NCBI GenBank assembly: GCA_965249815.1
Contig: CBDFMV010000003.1
Coordinates: 3,472,001 to 3,536,000, forward strand
Direction of reading: 5' to 3'
Source of the DNA: JAJAZB01 sp965249815
GTDB lineage: Bacteria > Bacteroidota > Bacteroidia > Cytophagales > Spirosomataceae
Length of the DNA: 64,000 nt
Shown here: positions 43,457 to 50,429 of the stretch, one piece after another
Layout: each line of letters opens with the position of its first letter
Numbering within the stretch: the stretch's first letter is position 1
The notes under the pieces: model-generated
Told to the model about the DNA's origin: nothing
Database searches by the model: none
The model's input: only the letters and a program-made list of their open reading frames with translations
Made by a program: the position numbers and the translations under genes

Positions 43457-45511
43457 TCACACAAACAGCCCCACTACCAAGTCCAGGAGTTTTATTCCCA
43501 CAAACGGGGCCACCAACCCGCCGAAGCCGTAAATGAACAGGTTGCGGCGAAGCAGCGCACTGGCTCCGATGGGCTTGTACTCGACCCCGCGCAGGGCCAG
43601 CGGAATCAGGAACGGGATGATGATGGCGTTGAAAATCACCGCCGACAAAATCGCACTCTCGGCGCTGTGCAGGCGCATGATGTTGAGGCTTTGCAGCGCC
43701 GGAATCGAGACCACGAACAGCGCCGGGACGATGGCGAAGTACTTGGCCACGTCGTTGGCGATGCTGAAGGTGGTGAGCGTGCCCCGCGTGATGAGCAATT
43801 GCTTGCCGATTTCCACCACCTCGATGAGCTTGGTTGGGTCGTTGTCCAGGTCGACCATATTCCCGGCTTCTTTGGCGGCCTGGGTGCCCGAGTTCATGGC
43901 CACACCCACGTCGGCCTGAGCCAGGGCGGGGGCGTCGTTGGTGCCGTCGCCCATCATGGCCACGAGTTTGCCGCCAGTCTGCTCCTGCCGGATGTAGTTC
44001 ATTTTATCTTCCGGCTTGGCCTCGGCGATGAAATCGTCCACGCCCGCTTTTTCGGCGATGAATTTGGCCGTCAGCGGATTATCGCCCGTCACCATCACGG
44101 TTTTCACGCCCATTTTCCGCAGCCGTTCGAACCGTTCCGAAATGCCGGGCTTGATGATGTCCTGCAATTCTACCACACCTTTCACCACGTCGTTTTCGGT
44201 CACCACCAGCGGCGTACCGCCGTTGGCGGCGATTTCGTTGGCCTGGTTCACGGCGGCCTCCGGGAACGGATTGCCCGCCTTCGTGACCAGCGCACGCATC
44301 GAATCGACGGCTCCTTTGCGGATGCGGGTTCCGTCGGGCTGATCGATGCCGCTCGACCGCGTTTCGGCGGTAAACTTGATCAGCGTCGCCCCGGCGGTGC
44401 TCAGGTTACGGGTTACGTCGCTTCCAGCCAACTCCACGATGCTTTTTCCTTCGGGCGTCTCATCGGCGAGCGAACTCAGCGCCGAGGCGCGAACCATCTC
44501 GGCCTGGCTGACGCCCGGCGCGGGGTAAAAACTCGTGGCTTTCCGGTTGCCAATTGTGATGGTGCCCGTTTTGTCGAGCAGCAGCGTGTCGATGTCGCCC
44601 GCCGTTTCCACGGCCCGGCCCGACTTGGCAATCACGTTGGCCCGCAGCGCCCGGTCCATGCCCGCGATGCCGATGGCCGACAGCAGCCCGCCGATGGTCG
44701 TCGGGATGAGGCACACGAACAGCGAAATCAGCGCCGCCACGGTGATGGGCGTGTGGGCATAGTCGGCGAAGGGCTTCAGGGCCACGCACACGATGATAAA
44801 AATGAGCGTGAAACCCGCCAGCAGAATCGTCAGGGCGATTTCGTTGGGCGTTTTCTGCCGCGAAGCGCCTTCCACGAGGGCAATCATTTTGTCGAGAAAA
44901 CTCTCGCCGGGCTGGGTGGTTACTTGTACCACGATGCGATCGGAGAGCACCTTCGTGCCGCCCGTCACCGACGATTTGTCGCCGCCCGCTTCGCGAATCA
45001 CCGGGGCCGATTCGCCCGTGATGGCCGACTCGTCGATGGTAGCCAGGCCCTCGACGATTTCGCCGTCGGAGGGAATCAGCTCGCCCGCTTCGCAAACAAA
45101 CCGGTCGCCTTTTTTCAAACTCGACGACGAGACGATTTCCCATTTTGAACTGTCAACTGCCCACTGCCCACTGCCCACTTTCTTCGCGGGGGTTTCCTGG
45201 CGGGTTTTGCGCAGGCTTTCGGCCTGAGCCTTGCCCCGCGCTTCGGCGATGGCTTCGGCGAAGTTGGCGAAAAGCACCGTCACGAGAAGAATCAGGGTGA
45301 TGGTCAGGTTGTAGCCAAGCGAGCCCTGGGTGGTGTCGCCGGTGGCGGCGATGTAAACCGTCATCAGTAGCATGACCAGCGTACCGATTTCAACGGTGAA
45401 CATCACCGTGTTTTTAATCAGAATCGCCGGGTTAAGTTTAACGAACGACTCCCGGAGGGCCGTCGTGACCAGCTCGCGCTGGAAGAGGGAAGCAGCTTGT
45501 TGCTTTGCCAT
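43457..45511 (-). CDS. kdpB: Potassium-transporting P-type ATPase KdpB subunit
   Basis: The start at 45511 (MAKQQAASLFQRELV) gives 684 residues. P-type ATPase motifs are complete: TGES in DESAITGESAPVI, phosphorylation motif DKTGTIT, MVTGDNPLTAKFIAEKAGVD and GDGTNDAPALAQADVGVAMN. It hydrolyses ATP to power potassium uptake through KdpA. Residues about 110-122 (GSGQWAVDSSKW), in the actuator domain before EIVSSSSLKKGD, are encoded by a heptamer array and look like an insertion compared with the usual family spacing. Upstream it is separated from kdpA by an antiparallel toxin-antitoxin-like pair. Confidence 0.96.
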   Translation of the reverse strand: MAKQQAASLFQRELVTTALRESFVKLNPAILIKNTVMFTVEIGTLVMLLMTVYIAATGDTTQGSLGYNLTITLILLVTVLFANFAEAIAEARGKAQAESLRKTRQETPAKKVGSGQWAVDSSKWEIVSSSSLKKGDRFVCEAGELIPSDGEIVEGLATIDESAITGESAPVIREAGGDKSSVTGGTKVLSDRIVVQVTTQPGESFLDKMIALVEGASRQKTPNEIALTILLAGFTLIFIIVCVALKPFADYAHTPITVAALISLFVCLIPTTIGGLLSAIGIAGMDRALRANVIAKSGRAVETAGDIDTLLLDKTGTITIGNRKATSFYPAPGVSQAEMVRASALSSLADETPEGKSIVELAGSDVTRNLSTAGATLIKFTAETRSSGIDQPDGTRIRKGAVDSMRALVTKAGNPFPEAAVNQANEIAANGGTPLVVTENDVVKGVVELQDIIKPGISERFERLRKMGVKTVMVTGDNPLTAKFIAEKAGVDDFIAEAKPEDKMNYIRQEQTGGKLVAMMGDGTNDAPALAQADVGVAMNSGTQAAKEAGNMVDLDNDPTKLIEVVEIGKQLLITRGTLTTFSIANDVAKYFAIVPALFVVSIPALQSLNIMRLHSAESAILSAVIFNAIIIPFLIPLALRGVEYKPIGASALLRRNLFIYGFGGLVAPFVGIKLLDLVVGLFV
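45148..45182. repeat. Heptanucleotide array inside kdpB
   Basis: Plus-strand units from 45148: AACTGTC, AACTGCC, CACTGCC, CACTGCC, CACTTTC (35 bases, five units). Translated on the minus strand it gives GSGQWAVDSSK in the KdpB actuator domain. Similar CACTGCC arrays are usually intergenic. Confidence 0.8.
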
Positions 45512-45528
45512 TCTTTTGGGTAATTTTG
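45497..45528 (+). promoter_or_regulatory. Promoter of the toxin-antitoxin-like pair
   Basis: TAATTTTG (45521-45528) is an exact TAnnTTTG element. TTG triplets at 45497-45499 and 45500-45502 give spacers of 21 and 18 bases. It overlaps the first codons of kdpB on the other strand and lies 18 bases before the ATG at 45547. Confidence 0.65.
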
Positions 45529-45546
45529 GGGAAAATGCTTTTGACG

Positions 45547-45864
45547 ATGGTAACAACAGACTTTAAGACTTCGCTCGACCGAGTCGCTCAGGATCTGGGC
45601 TATCGCAGTGCTGCGGACTTCACCCGAATTCAGCTTCAATCGGCACTTGAGCGAAAAATTGCTTACTACCAGAGTCGGATTGATGCCTACGAGGCCAAAT
45701 ACGGCATGAACTTTACAGAGTTTCGTCGCCGGGTAGTGGATCGTAACGACCTTTTTTTGTCCAGATTTGGCATTGTTGAGAAAGAGGACGACGACAACGA
45801 TTGGGACGATGCTCTCGATTACGTTGAAATTTACGCACAGAACCTTTCTCTTATCCGTCCATGA
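45547..45864 (+). CDS. Probable antitoxin of a TumE-type pair
   Basis: A 105-residue, charged, helical protein (SLDRVAQDLGYRSAADFTRI, ALERKIAYYQSRIDAYEAKY) with GMNFTEFRRRV and an acidic stretch EKEDDDNDWDDALD near the end. No DNA-binding motif is obvious. It overlaps the next gene by four bases (ATGA), the arrangement usual for toxin-antitoxin pairs. The ATG at 45547 is chosen from the promoter at 45521; an ATG at 45535 is possible. GC content is visibly lower than in the flanking kdp genes, which suggests acquisition. Assigned as antitoxin by position only. Confidence 0.6.
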   Translation: MVTTDFKTSLDRVAQDLGYRSAADFTRIQLQSALERKIAYYQSRIDAYEAKYGMNFTEFRRRVVDRNDLFLSRFGIVEKEDDDNDWDDALDYVEIYAQNLSLIRP

Positions 45865-46256
45865 TTGGAGAGTTAATCGATGTAATACATCGCTTTTTGC
45901 ACCTTATTGCTGACTACAATTACGACTTTAGCGCACCGGATGAGATTGGAGGAAAAGCCGAGAAGAAGGTGGTTTTGCGCTGCCAATTAGCACTTAACAA
46001 TGGCTCAAGATTGATTTGCTACAAATCGTGGACGGAAAAGAATGGCAGTATCAAATACAAATACAGCTTTCAGTGGATGTCAGAAAATGATTCAACCCTT
46101 TTTCGTTGGGACAACACCCCACACTTTCCTGAATTTGATACCTTCCCGTTTCACCGTCACGTTGGACCAGATGAAATTGCCGAGCCTTTTCAAGAAGTAA
46201 ACCTGGAAGACGTTCTGTTCTTCATCGCCGCTCAACTTTTGCCTACTTCAAACTGA
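45861..46256 (+). CDS. TumE (DUF6516)-family toxin-like protein
   Basis: 131 residues. The core follows the DUF6516/TumE pattern: a hydrophobic first helix (IGELIDVIHRFLHLIADYNY), then SRLICYKSWTEKNGSIKYKY, SFQWMSENDSTLFRWDNTPH, FPFHRHVGPDEI and a last helix LEDVLFFIAAQLL. Family members are toxin components of two-gene modules, probably acting on RNA or nucleotides; the activity of this one is unknown. Its 3' end overlaps the 3' end of kdpA on the opposite strand by 14 bases. Low GC compared with its neighbours. Confidence 0.65.
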   Translation: MIGELIDVIHRFLHLIADYNYDFSAPDEIGGKAEKKVVLRCQLALNNGSRLICYKSWTEKNGSIKYKYSFQWMSENDSTLFRWDNTPHFPEFDTFPFHRHVGPDEIAEPFQEVNLEDVLFFIAAQLLPTSN

Positions 46257-47958
46257 AATACTCCGCCAGCGGCCCCAGCGTCAGCGCCGGGAAAAACGAC
46301 AGGCCGGTGATGATGACAATGACCGCGAAGACCATCAGGCCGAACGTGCTGGTGTCGGTGCGCAGCGTCCCGGATGATTCCGGAATGTATTTTTTGCCAG
46401 CCAGCAAACCGGCAATCGCCACGGGGCCGATGATTGGGATGAACCGCCCCAGAATCAGGACGATGCCCGTCGAGACGTTCCAAAACATGTTGTTGTCGCC
46501 CAGGCCCTCGAAGCCCGACCCGTTGTTGGCGTTGGCCGAGGTCATTTCGTAGAGCATTTCCGAAAACCCGTGGAAACCGGGGTTGTTGAGCCAGTTGGCG
46601 GGTTTTACCGCCCAGTCGGCGTCGCCGTAGGTGAGAAATACCCACGCGGCCAGGGCCGTGCCGCCTTTCACGAGCAGCGTGCTGATGAGGGCGACGAGCG
46701 AGGCGATTTTGATTTCCCGCGCTTCGACTTTCCGACCAAAAAACTCCGGCGTCCGGCCCACCATCAAGCCCGAAATAAAGACGGCGATGATGAGAAAGTA
46801 GTAAAAGTTGAGAATGCCGACCCCGCAGCCGCCGTAGAAGGCGTTGGTCATCATGCCGAGCAGTTGCATCATCCCCGAAAGGGCCATCGAACTGTCGTGC
46901 ATCGAGTTGACCGAGCCGGTGGAGATAATCGTCGTGACGATGCTCCAGTAGGCCGAAGCCGCCGGGCCGAAACGCACTTCCTTGCCCTCCATCGCGCCGG
47001 TCGGTTGGGCCACGCCGAGGTGGGCGATGGCCGGGTTGCCGTGCAGTTCCGTCACGAGGGTCGGCACGAGCAGGCAGAGCATCCCGATGGTCATCACGCC
47101 GTACACCATCCAGGCGAAGCGGCGGCGGTTGATGAAAAAGCCCAGCGCGAAAATCATCGCAATCGGGATGAGCACCTGCGCCACCATCTGCACCACATTG
47201 GTGAGGTAGCTGGGGTTTTCGAGGGGGTGCGCCGAGTTGGCCCCAAACCAGCCGCCGCCGTTGGTGCCCACGTGTTTGATGGCAATCATGCCCGCCGCCG
47301 GGCCACGCGACACGCCCACGGTGTCGCCCTGCATGGTCACGAGGGAGTCCTTGCCGTCGTAACTGGTCGGGGTACCGCTGAAGGCGAGTATGGCCGCCAC
47401 GACCAGCGAAACCGGGAGTAAAATCCGGGTGATGCTCTTCGTGAAATACACGTAAAAGTTGCCCACGGTCGCGACGGTCTGGGGCATAAACGAGCGAAAA
47501 ATCAACACCAGCGCCGCAATGCCCGTGGCCGCCGAGGTGAACATCAGAAACGTAACCACGCCCAACTGCGTCAGGTACGTCAGGCCGCTCTCGCCTGAGT
47601 AGTGCTGCAAATCGCAGTTGACCATGAAACTGATGATGGTGTTGAAGGCCAGGTCGGGCGTCATCGAGGGGTTGCCGTCGGGGTTGAGCGACAGGCTTCC
47701 CTGCGTGAGCAGCAGCCCGAATCCAACAACGAACCACACCAGGTTGATGGTCAGCAGCGCCACCAGGTTTTGCTTCCAGGTCATCTCGCGGGCCGGGTCG
47801 ATGCCGCCCAACCGGTAAATCAGGCGTTCCAGCGGAGCCAGAAAATCGAGGGCGTTTTTGTCGCCCCGAAACACCTTCGCGATGTACTTGCCAAACGGAA
47901 TGGCCAGCAACACCGTGAGCGCGTACATGACAACAATGCCAGACAATTCGGTATTCAT
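46243..47958 (-). CDS. kdpA: Potassium-transporting ATPase KdpA subunit
   Basis: The start at 47958 (MNTELSGIVVMYALTVLLAI) gives 571 residues. KdpA is the potassium channel-like subunit of KdpFABC in the inner membrane. Selectivity-filter regions are visible (DLQHYSGESGLTYLTQLGV; GTNGGGWFGANSAHPLENP; NAFYGGCGVGILNFYYF; SANANNGSGFEGLGDNNMFW). Length is standard. The 64 residues upstream of the chosen ATG contain kdpF in another frame and are rejected. Its stop codon lies inside the 3' end of the antiparallel TumE-like gene. Confidence 0.96.
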   Translation of the reverse strand: MNTELSGIVVMYALTVLLAIPFGKYIAKVFRGDKNALDFLAPLERLIYRLGGIDPAREMTWKQNLVALLTINLVWFVVGFGLLLTQGSLSLNPDGNPSMTPDLAFNTIISFMVNCDLQHYSGESGLTYLTQLGVVTFLMFTSAATGIAALVLIFRSFMPQTVATVGNFYVYFTKSITRILLPVSLVVAAILAFSGTPTSYDGKDSLVTMQGDTVGVSRGPAAGMIAIKHVGTNGGGWFGANSAHPLENPSYLTNVVQMVAQVLIPIAMIFALGFFINRRRFAWMVYGVMTIGMLCLLVPTLVTELHGNPAIAHLGVAQPTGAMEGKEVRFGPAASAYWSIVTTIISTGSVNSMHDSSMALSGMMQLLGMMTNAFYGGCGVGILNFYYFLIIAVFISGLMVGRTPEFFGRKVEAREIKIASLVALISTLLVKGGTALAAWVFLTYGDADWAVKPANWLNNPGFHGFSEMLYEMTSANANNGSGFEGLGDNNMFWNVSTGIVLILGRFIPIIGPVAIAGLLAGKKYIPESSGTLRTDTSTFGLMVFAVIVIITGLSFFPALTLGPLAEYFSLK

Positions 47959-48001
47959 GTTGGGTAAACGAGTGAATAAAGTGACCGGGGAAGCAAACCC
48001 C

Positions 48002-48082
48002 TTAAAAGTTCTCTGGCTTGATGAGGACGTACAACATGTACCCGAACACCAGCAAACTGAGCAAAAAGAGCGCGAGAAACAT
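48002..48082 (-). CDS. kdpF: KdpF small subunit
   Basis: A 26-residue single membrane helix, MFLALFLLSLLVFGYMLYVL followed by IKPENF, 43 bases upstream of kdpA. The final I-K/R-P-E-x-F is typical of KdpF, which stabilises the KdpFABC complex. Too short for ordinary gene finders; read directly from the sequence. Confidence 0.85.
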   Translation of the reverse strand: MFLALFLLSLLVFGYMLYVLIKPENF

Positions 48083-48085
48083 GGT

Positions 48086-48178
48086 TCAGACGTTTTCGAA
48101 GAAGTCGATGGTTTTATAAAGAAGCGCGAAGCACACCGCTCCAAGCACAAACAGACCGAGGGTGAGACCGGTGACCAT
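48086..48178 (-). CDS. 30-aa membrane protein at the head of the kdp operon
   Basis: A 30-codon frame: MVTGLTLGLFVLGAVCFALL then YKTIDFFENV. One membrane helix with a short cytoplasmic tail, 3 bases before kdpF. Its place as the first gene of the kdp run and its protein-like character suggest it is real; I recall similar small ORFs in this place in other Bacteroidota but cannot check. Possible additional Kdp subunit. Confidence 0.6.
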   Translation of the reverse strand: MVTGLTLGLFVLGAVCFALLYKTIDFFENV

Positions 48179-48208
48179 GGGTTGACGTTGATTTGGTTGT
48201 GCCAGGAA

Positions 48209-48250
48209 ACTAAAAAAGCCCGTGCCTGTTTAGGCTCGGGCTTTTTTAGT
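48209..48250. terminator. Terminator between the NtrC-type gene and the kdp operon
   Basis: 14-bp perfect stem ACTAAAAAAGCCCG / CGGGCTTTTTTAGT (48209-48222 and 48237-48250), extended by GCC/GGC after one mismatch. On the minus strand it should end transcripts from the regulator gene and isolate the kdp promoter. Confidence 0.85.
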
Positions 48251-48303
48251 GTTGACTTACAGGGTGTTATGAAAATGTTGGTGCAGGCCTGAATGGAAAA
48301 ACC

Positions 48304-48337
48304 TTCGGAAATGGAAATCGGATTTTCGGAAATGGAA
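48304..48337. promoter_or_regulatory. Paired 13-bp direct repeats upstream of kdp
   Basis: TTCGGAAATGGAA occurs twice (48304-48316 and 48325-48337), start to start 21 bases, i.e. two helical turns. They are 126-159 bases upstream of the first kdp ORF, where binding sites for a sigma-54 activator would be expected. The 21-base period is also three heptamers, so a repeat-array origin is possible. Confidence 0.4.
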
Positions 48338-48353
48338 GGGTCCCGTTGGGCAA

Positions 48354-49685
48354 TTACAACCCGTACTCCTTGATTTTCGCGTACAGCGTCGTCAGGCCGA
48401 TGCCCAGCAGGCGAGCGGTTTCAGTTTTGTTGCCCCCGGTTTGGGCCAAAACCCGCCGAATGTGGGCCTGTTCAACGGCGCTAAGCGAAACGTCGTCGGG
48501 TGAAATAGTAAATGGATTGGACGAAAACGGCAGCAAATCGGCGGTGAGCGTTTCGCCGTTGGCCAGAATCACGGCCCGCTCCAGCACGTTGCGCAGTTCG
48601 CGCACGTTGCCGCGCCAGGGGTGGCTTTGCAAACCTTGCAAGAAATCCGGGTGCAGGCTCCGCACTTTTGGGTTCATTTTGGCCGCGAACTGGCTCCGGA
48701 ACGCCTCCGCCAGCGCCGGAATGTCGCCGGGCCGCTCGCGCAGGGGTGGCAGCGTGATGGTGAACACCGACAGCCGGTAGTATAAATCGGCGCGAAACCG
48801 GCCCGCTTCGACCTCGGCGCTCAGTTCGCGGTTGGTCGCGGCCAGCAGGCGCACGTCCACGCGGGTGGGTTTGGTGTCGCCGACGCGCAGAAACTCTCCG
48901 GTTTCCAGCACCCGCAGCAATTTCACCTGCAACTCCAGCGGCATTTCGCCGACTTCGTCGAGAAACAGCGTCCCGTGGTCGGCTTCGGTAAACAGGCCCT
49001 TTTTGTCGCGGGTGGCCCCGGTGAACGCCCCGGCGCGGTGACCGAACAGTTCGCTTTCCAGAATATCGCGCTCCAGCGCCCCGCAGTTGATGGCCACGAA
49101 ACTGCCCGCTTTTCGGGGACTTGCCGCGTGGAGGGCCTGGGCGAAGACCTCCTTGCCCGTGCCCGTTTCGCCGAGCAGCAGCACGGTGGTGTCGAGCGGA
49201 GCCACGCGGCGGGCGAGGTTCACCGTCGCCAGAAAAGCCGGTGCCGAGCCAATCATGCCGTCGAAATCGGGCAACGGAGCCACGTTGCGCTCCAACTGCC
49301 GCACGCGCCGCTGCAATGCCGCCTTTTCGACGGCCCGCGCCACGGTGGGCACGATGCGGTCGTTTTCGTCGCCCTTCGTCAGGTAATCGAATGCCCCATT
49401 GCGCATGGCTTCGACGCCGTCGGTGATGGTGCCGTAGGCCGTCAGCACGACGATTTCGAGGTCGGGAAACTTCGTTTTGAGTTGTTTGGTCAGCGCCACG
49501 CCGTGGGCGTCGGGCAGGCGCACGTCCGAAACAACCACCTGCACCGGTTCGGTTTCGAGCAGGCTTTGGGCCGTCCGGGCGTCCGGCGCTTCGAGCACCC
49601 GGTAGCCTTCGAGCGACAGAATCCGCGCCAGCAGACCACGCAGGCGGGTTTCGTCGTCGATAATCAGGAGCGTCGGCCCGGCCAT
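48354..49685 (-). CDS. Sigma-54-dependent response regulator (NtrC family)
   Basis: 443 residues: receiver domain (LLIIDDETRLRGLLARIL, phosphoacceptor Asp in VVVSDVRLPDAHG), AAA+ sigma-54 interaction domain (Walker A LLLGETGTGKEVFAQALH, the GAFTGA loop in HRAGAFTGATRDKKG, TLFLDEVGEMPLE) and a Fis-type DNA-binding end (TGGNKTETARLLGIGLTTLY). It activates sigma-54 RNA polymerase when phosphorylated. Lying just upstream of kdpF-A-B-C on the same strand, it probably takes the role of KdpE. No clear -24/-12 promoter was found before kdp. Confidence 0.95.
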   Translation of the reverse strand: MAGPTLLIIDDETRLRGLLARILSLEGYRVLEAPDARTAQSLLETEPVQVVVSDVRLPDAHGVALTKQLKTKFPDLEIVVLTAYGTITDGVEAMRNGAFDYLTKGDENDRIVPTVARAVEKAALQRRVRQLERNVAPLPDFDGMIGSAPAFLATVNLARRVAPLDTTVLLLGETGTGKEVFAQALHAASPRKAGSFVAINCGALERDILESELFGHRAGAFTGATRDKKGLFTEADHGTLFLDEVGEMPLELQVKLLRVLETGEFLRVGDTKPTRVDVRLLAATNRELSAEVEAGRFRADLYYRLSVFTITLPPLRERPGDIPALAEAFRSQFAAKMNPKVRSLHPDFLQGLQSHPWRGNVRELRNVLERAVILANGETLTADLLPFSSNPFTISPDDVSLSAVEQAHIRRVLAQTGGNKTETARLLGIGLTTLYAKIKEYGL

Positions 49686-49773
49686 GCAGTAGTGAGATTT
49701 TTACAAAAAAGGCAGGCGCTGACGCGAAAAGCAAGCCGGGGGCTACTTTTACACCGTCCTCTCCCGTTCTTCA

Positions 49774-50391
49774 ATGTCTTTTCCAATTCCCCCTACCGAC
49801 CAGCCGGAACCGTTGCTGCCCACGCTGATCGACCGGCTGCGGTCGATCCAGACGCCGGACCTCGACGGATTTTTCATGGTGAAACTGGAGGTCACGAAAC
49901 CAACCAGCCCGTTTTCCGCGCCGGGGATGCACTGGCGGATTTTTCCCGGCGGGCAGCGCGGGGCGGTCATCGTGCAGCCCTTCGGCGGGCGCGTGTTGAC
50001 CGTGGTGCTGCTCCAGCCCCGGCCCGCCGACCTGGAAAAAGCCAGCCGCGCCACGGGTCATTTCACACCACCCGCCGAACCGATTTTTTCGCTCCTGTTT
50101 ACCGAAAAGCAAGTCGCGGCTTTCGTTGAAAAAACGGGCGACGACAACGCGAGTCACCGGGGTGAAAACGCCGTCGTGCCGGGGCTGTTGCTGCTGTCGG
50201 CGGCGGAAGCGGTGTTGGCCGAAAACGGGCTGAGACTGTCCCTGTTTCGCGTCCGGTTTTTCGCACCCGTCCGCGTGAATCAACCCATTCGGTTGGTTGA
50301 GATCCGGCAAAACCACTGGGTAGCGCAACTCGAAACGGGTGCCGATGCCTTCCACCTGACGGTTTCGGTTAGTGAATGTTCGCCGGGATGA
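49774..50391 (+). CDS. MaoC-like hot-dog hydratase/dehydratase
   Basis: 205 residues. The hydratase-2 motif is visible as FVEKTGDDNASHRGENAVVP, keeping the catalytic Asp and His in a G-D-x-N-x-x-H pattern, followed by GLLLLSAAEAVLAENGL and strand pairs RVRFFAPVRVNQPIRL. The first 90 residues are less conserved and may be a degenerate second hot-dog. It should hydrate or dehydrate an acyl-thioester. TACTTTTA (49744-49751) is a near-match promoter element. It is followed by a thiolase-like gene and an acyl-CoA ligase gene, apparently a single functional unit. Confidence 0.75.
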   Translation: MSFPIPPTDQPEPLLPTLIDRLRSIQTPDLDGFFMVKLEVTKPTSPFSAPGMHWRIFPGGQRGAVIVQPFGGRVLTVVLLQPRPADLEKASRATGHFTPPAEPIFSLLFTEKQVAAFVEKTGDDNASHRGENAVVPGLLLLSAAEAVLAENGLRLSLFRVRFFAPVRVNQPIRLVEIRQNHWVAQLETGADAFHLTVSVSECSPG

Positions 50392-50404
50392 GGGTTTCCC
50401 GCGT

Positions 50405-50412
50405 TACTTTTG
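50405..50412 (+). promoter_or_regulatory. TAnnTTTG promoter element before the thiolase-like gene
   Basis: TACTTTTG, exact match, 17 bases before the ATG at 50430. It supports that start over an in-frame ATG at 50376, and suggests that the thiolase and ligase can be transcribed apart from the hydratase gene. Confidence 0.5.
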
Positions 50413-50429
50413 CCCAAACCGTCAAGCCC

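Noticed and set aside
48190..48204. TGGCAC on the minus strand as a sigma-54 -24 element for kdp
   Set aside because: The -12 position lacks GC and the predicted start of transcription would fall on the first codon.
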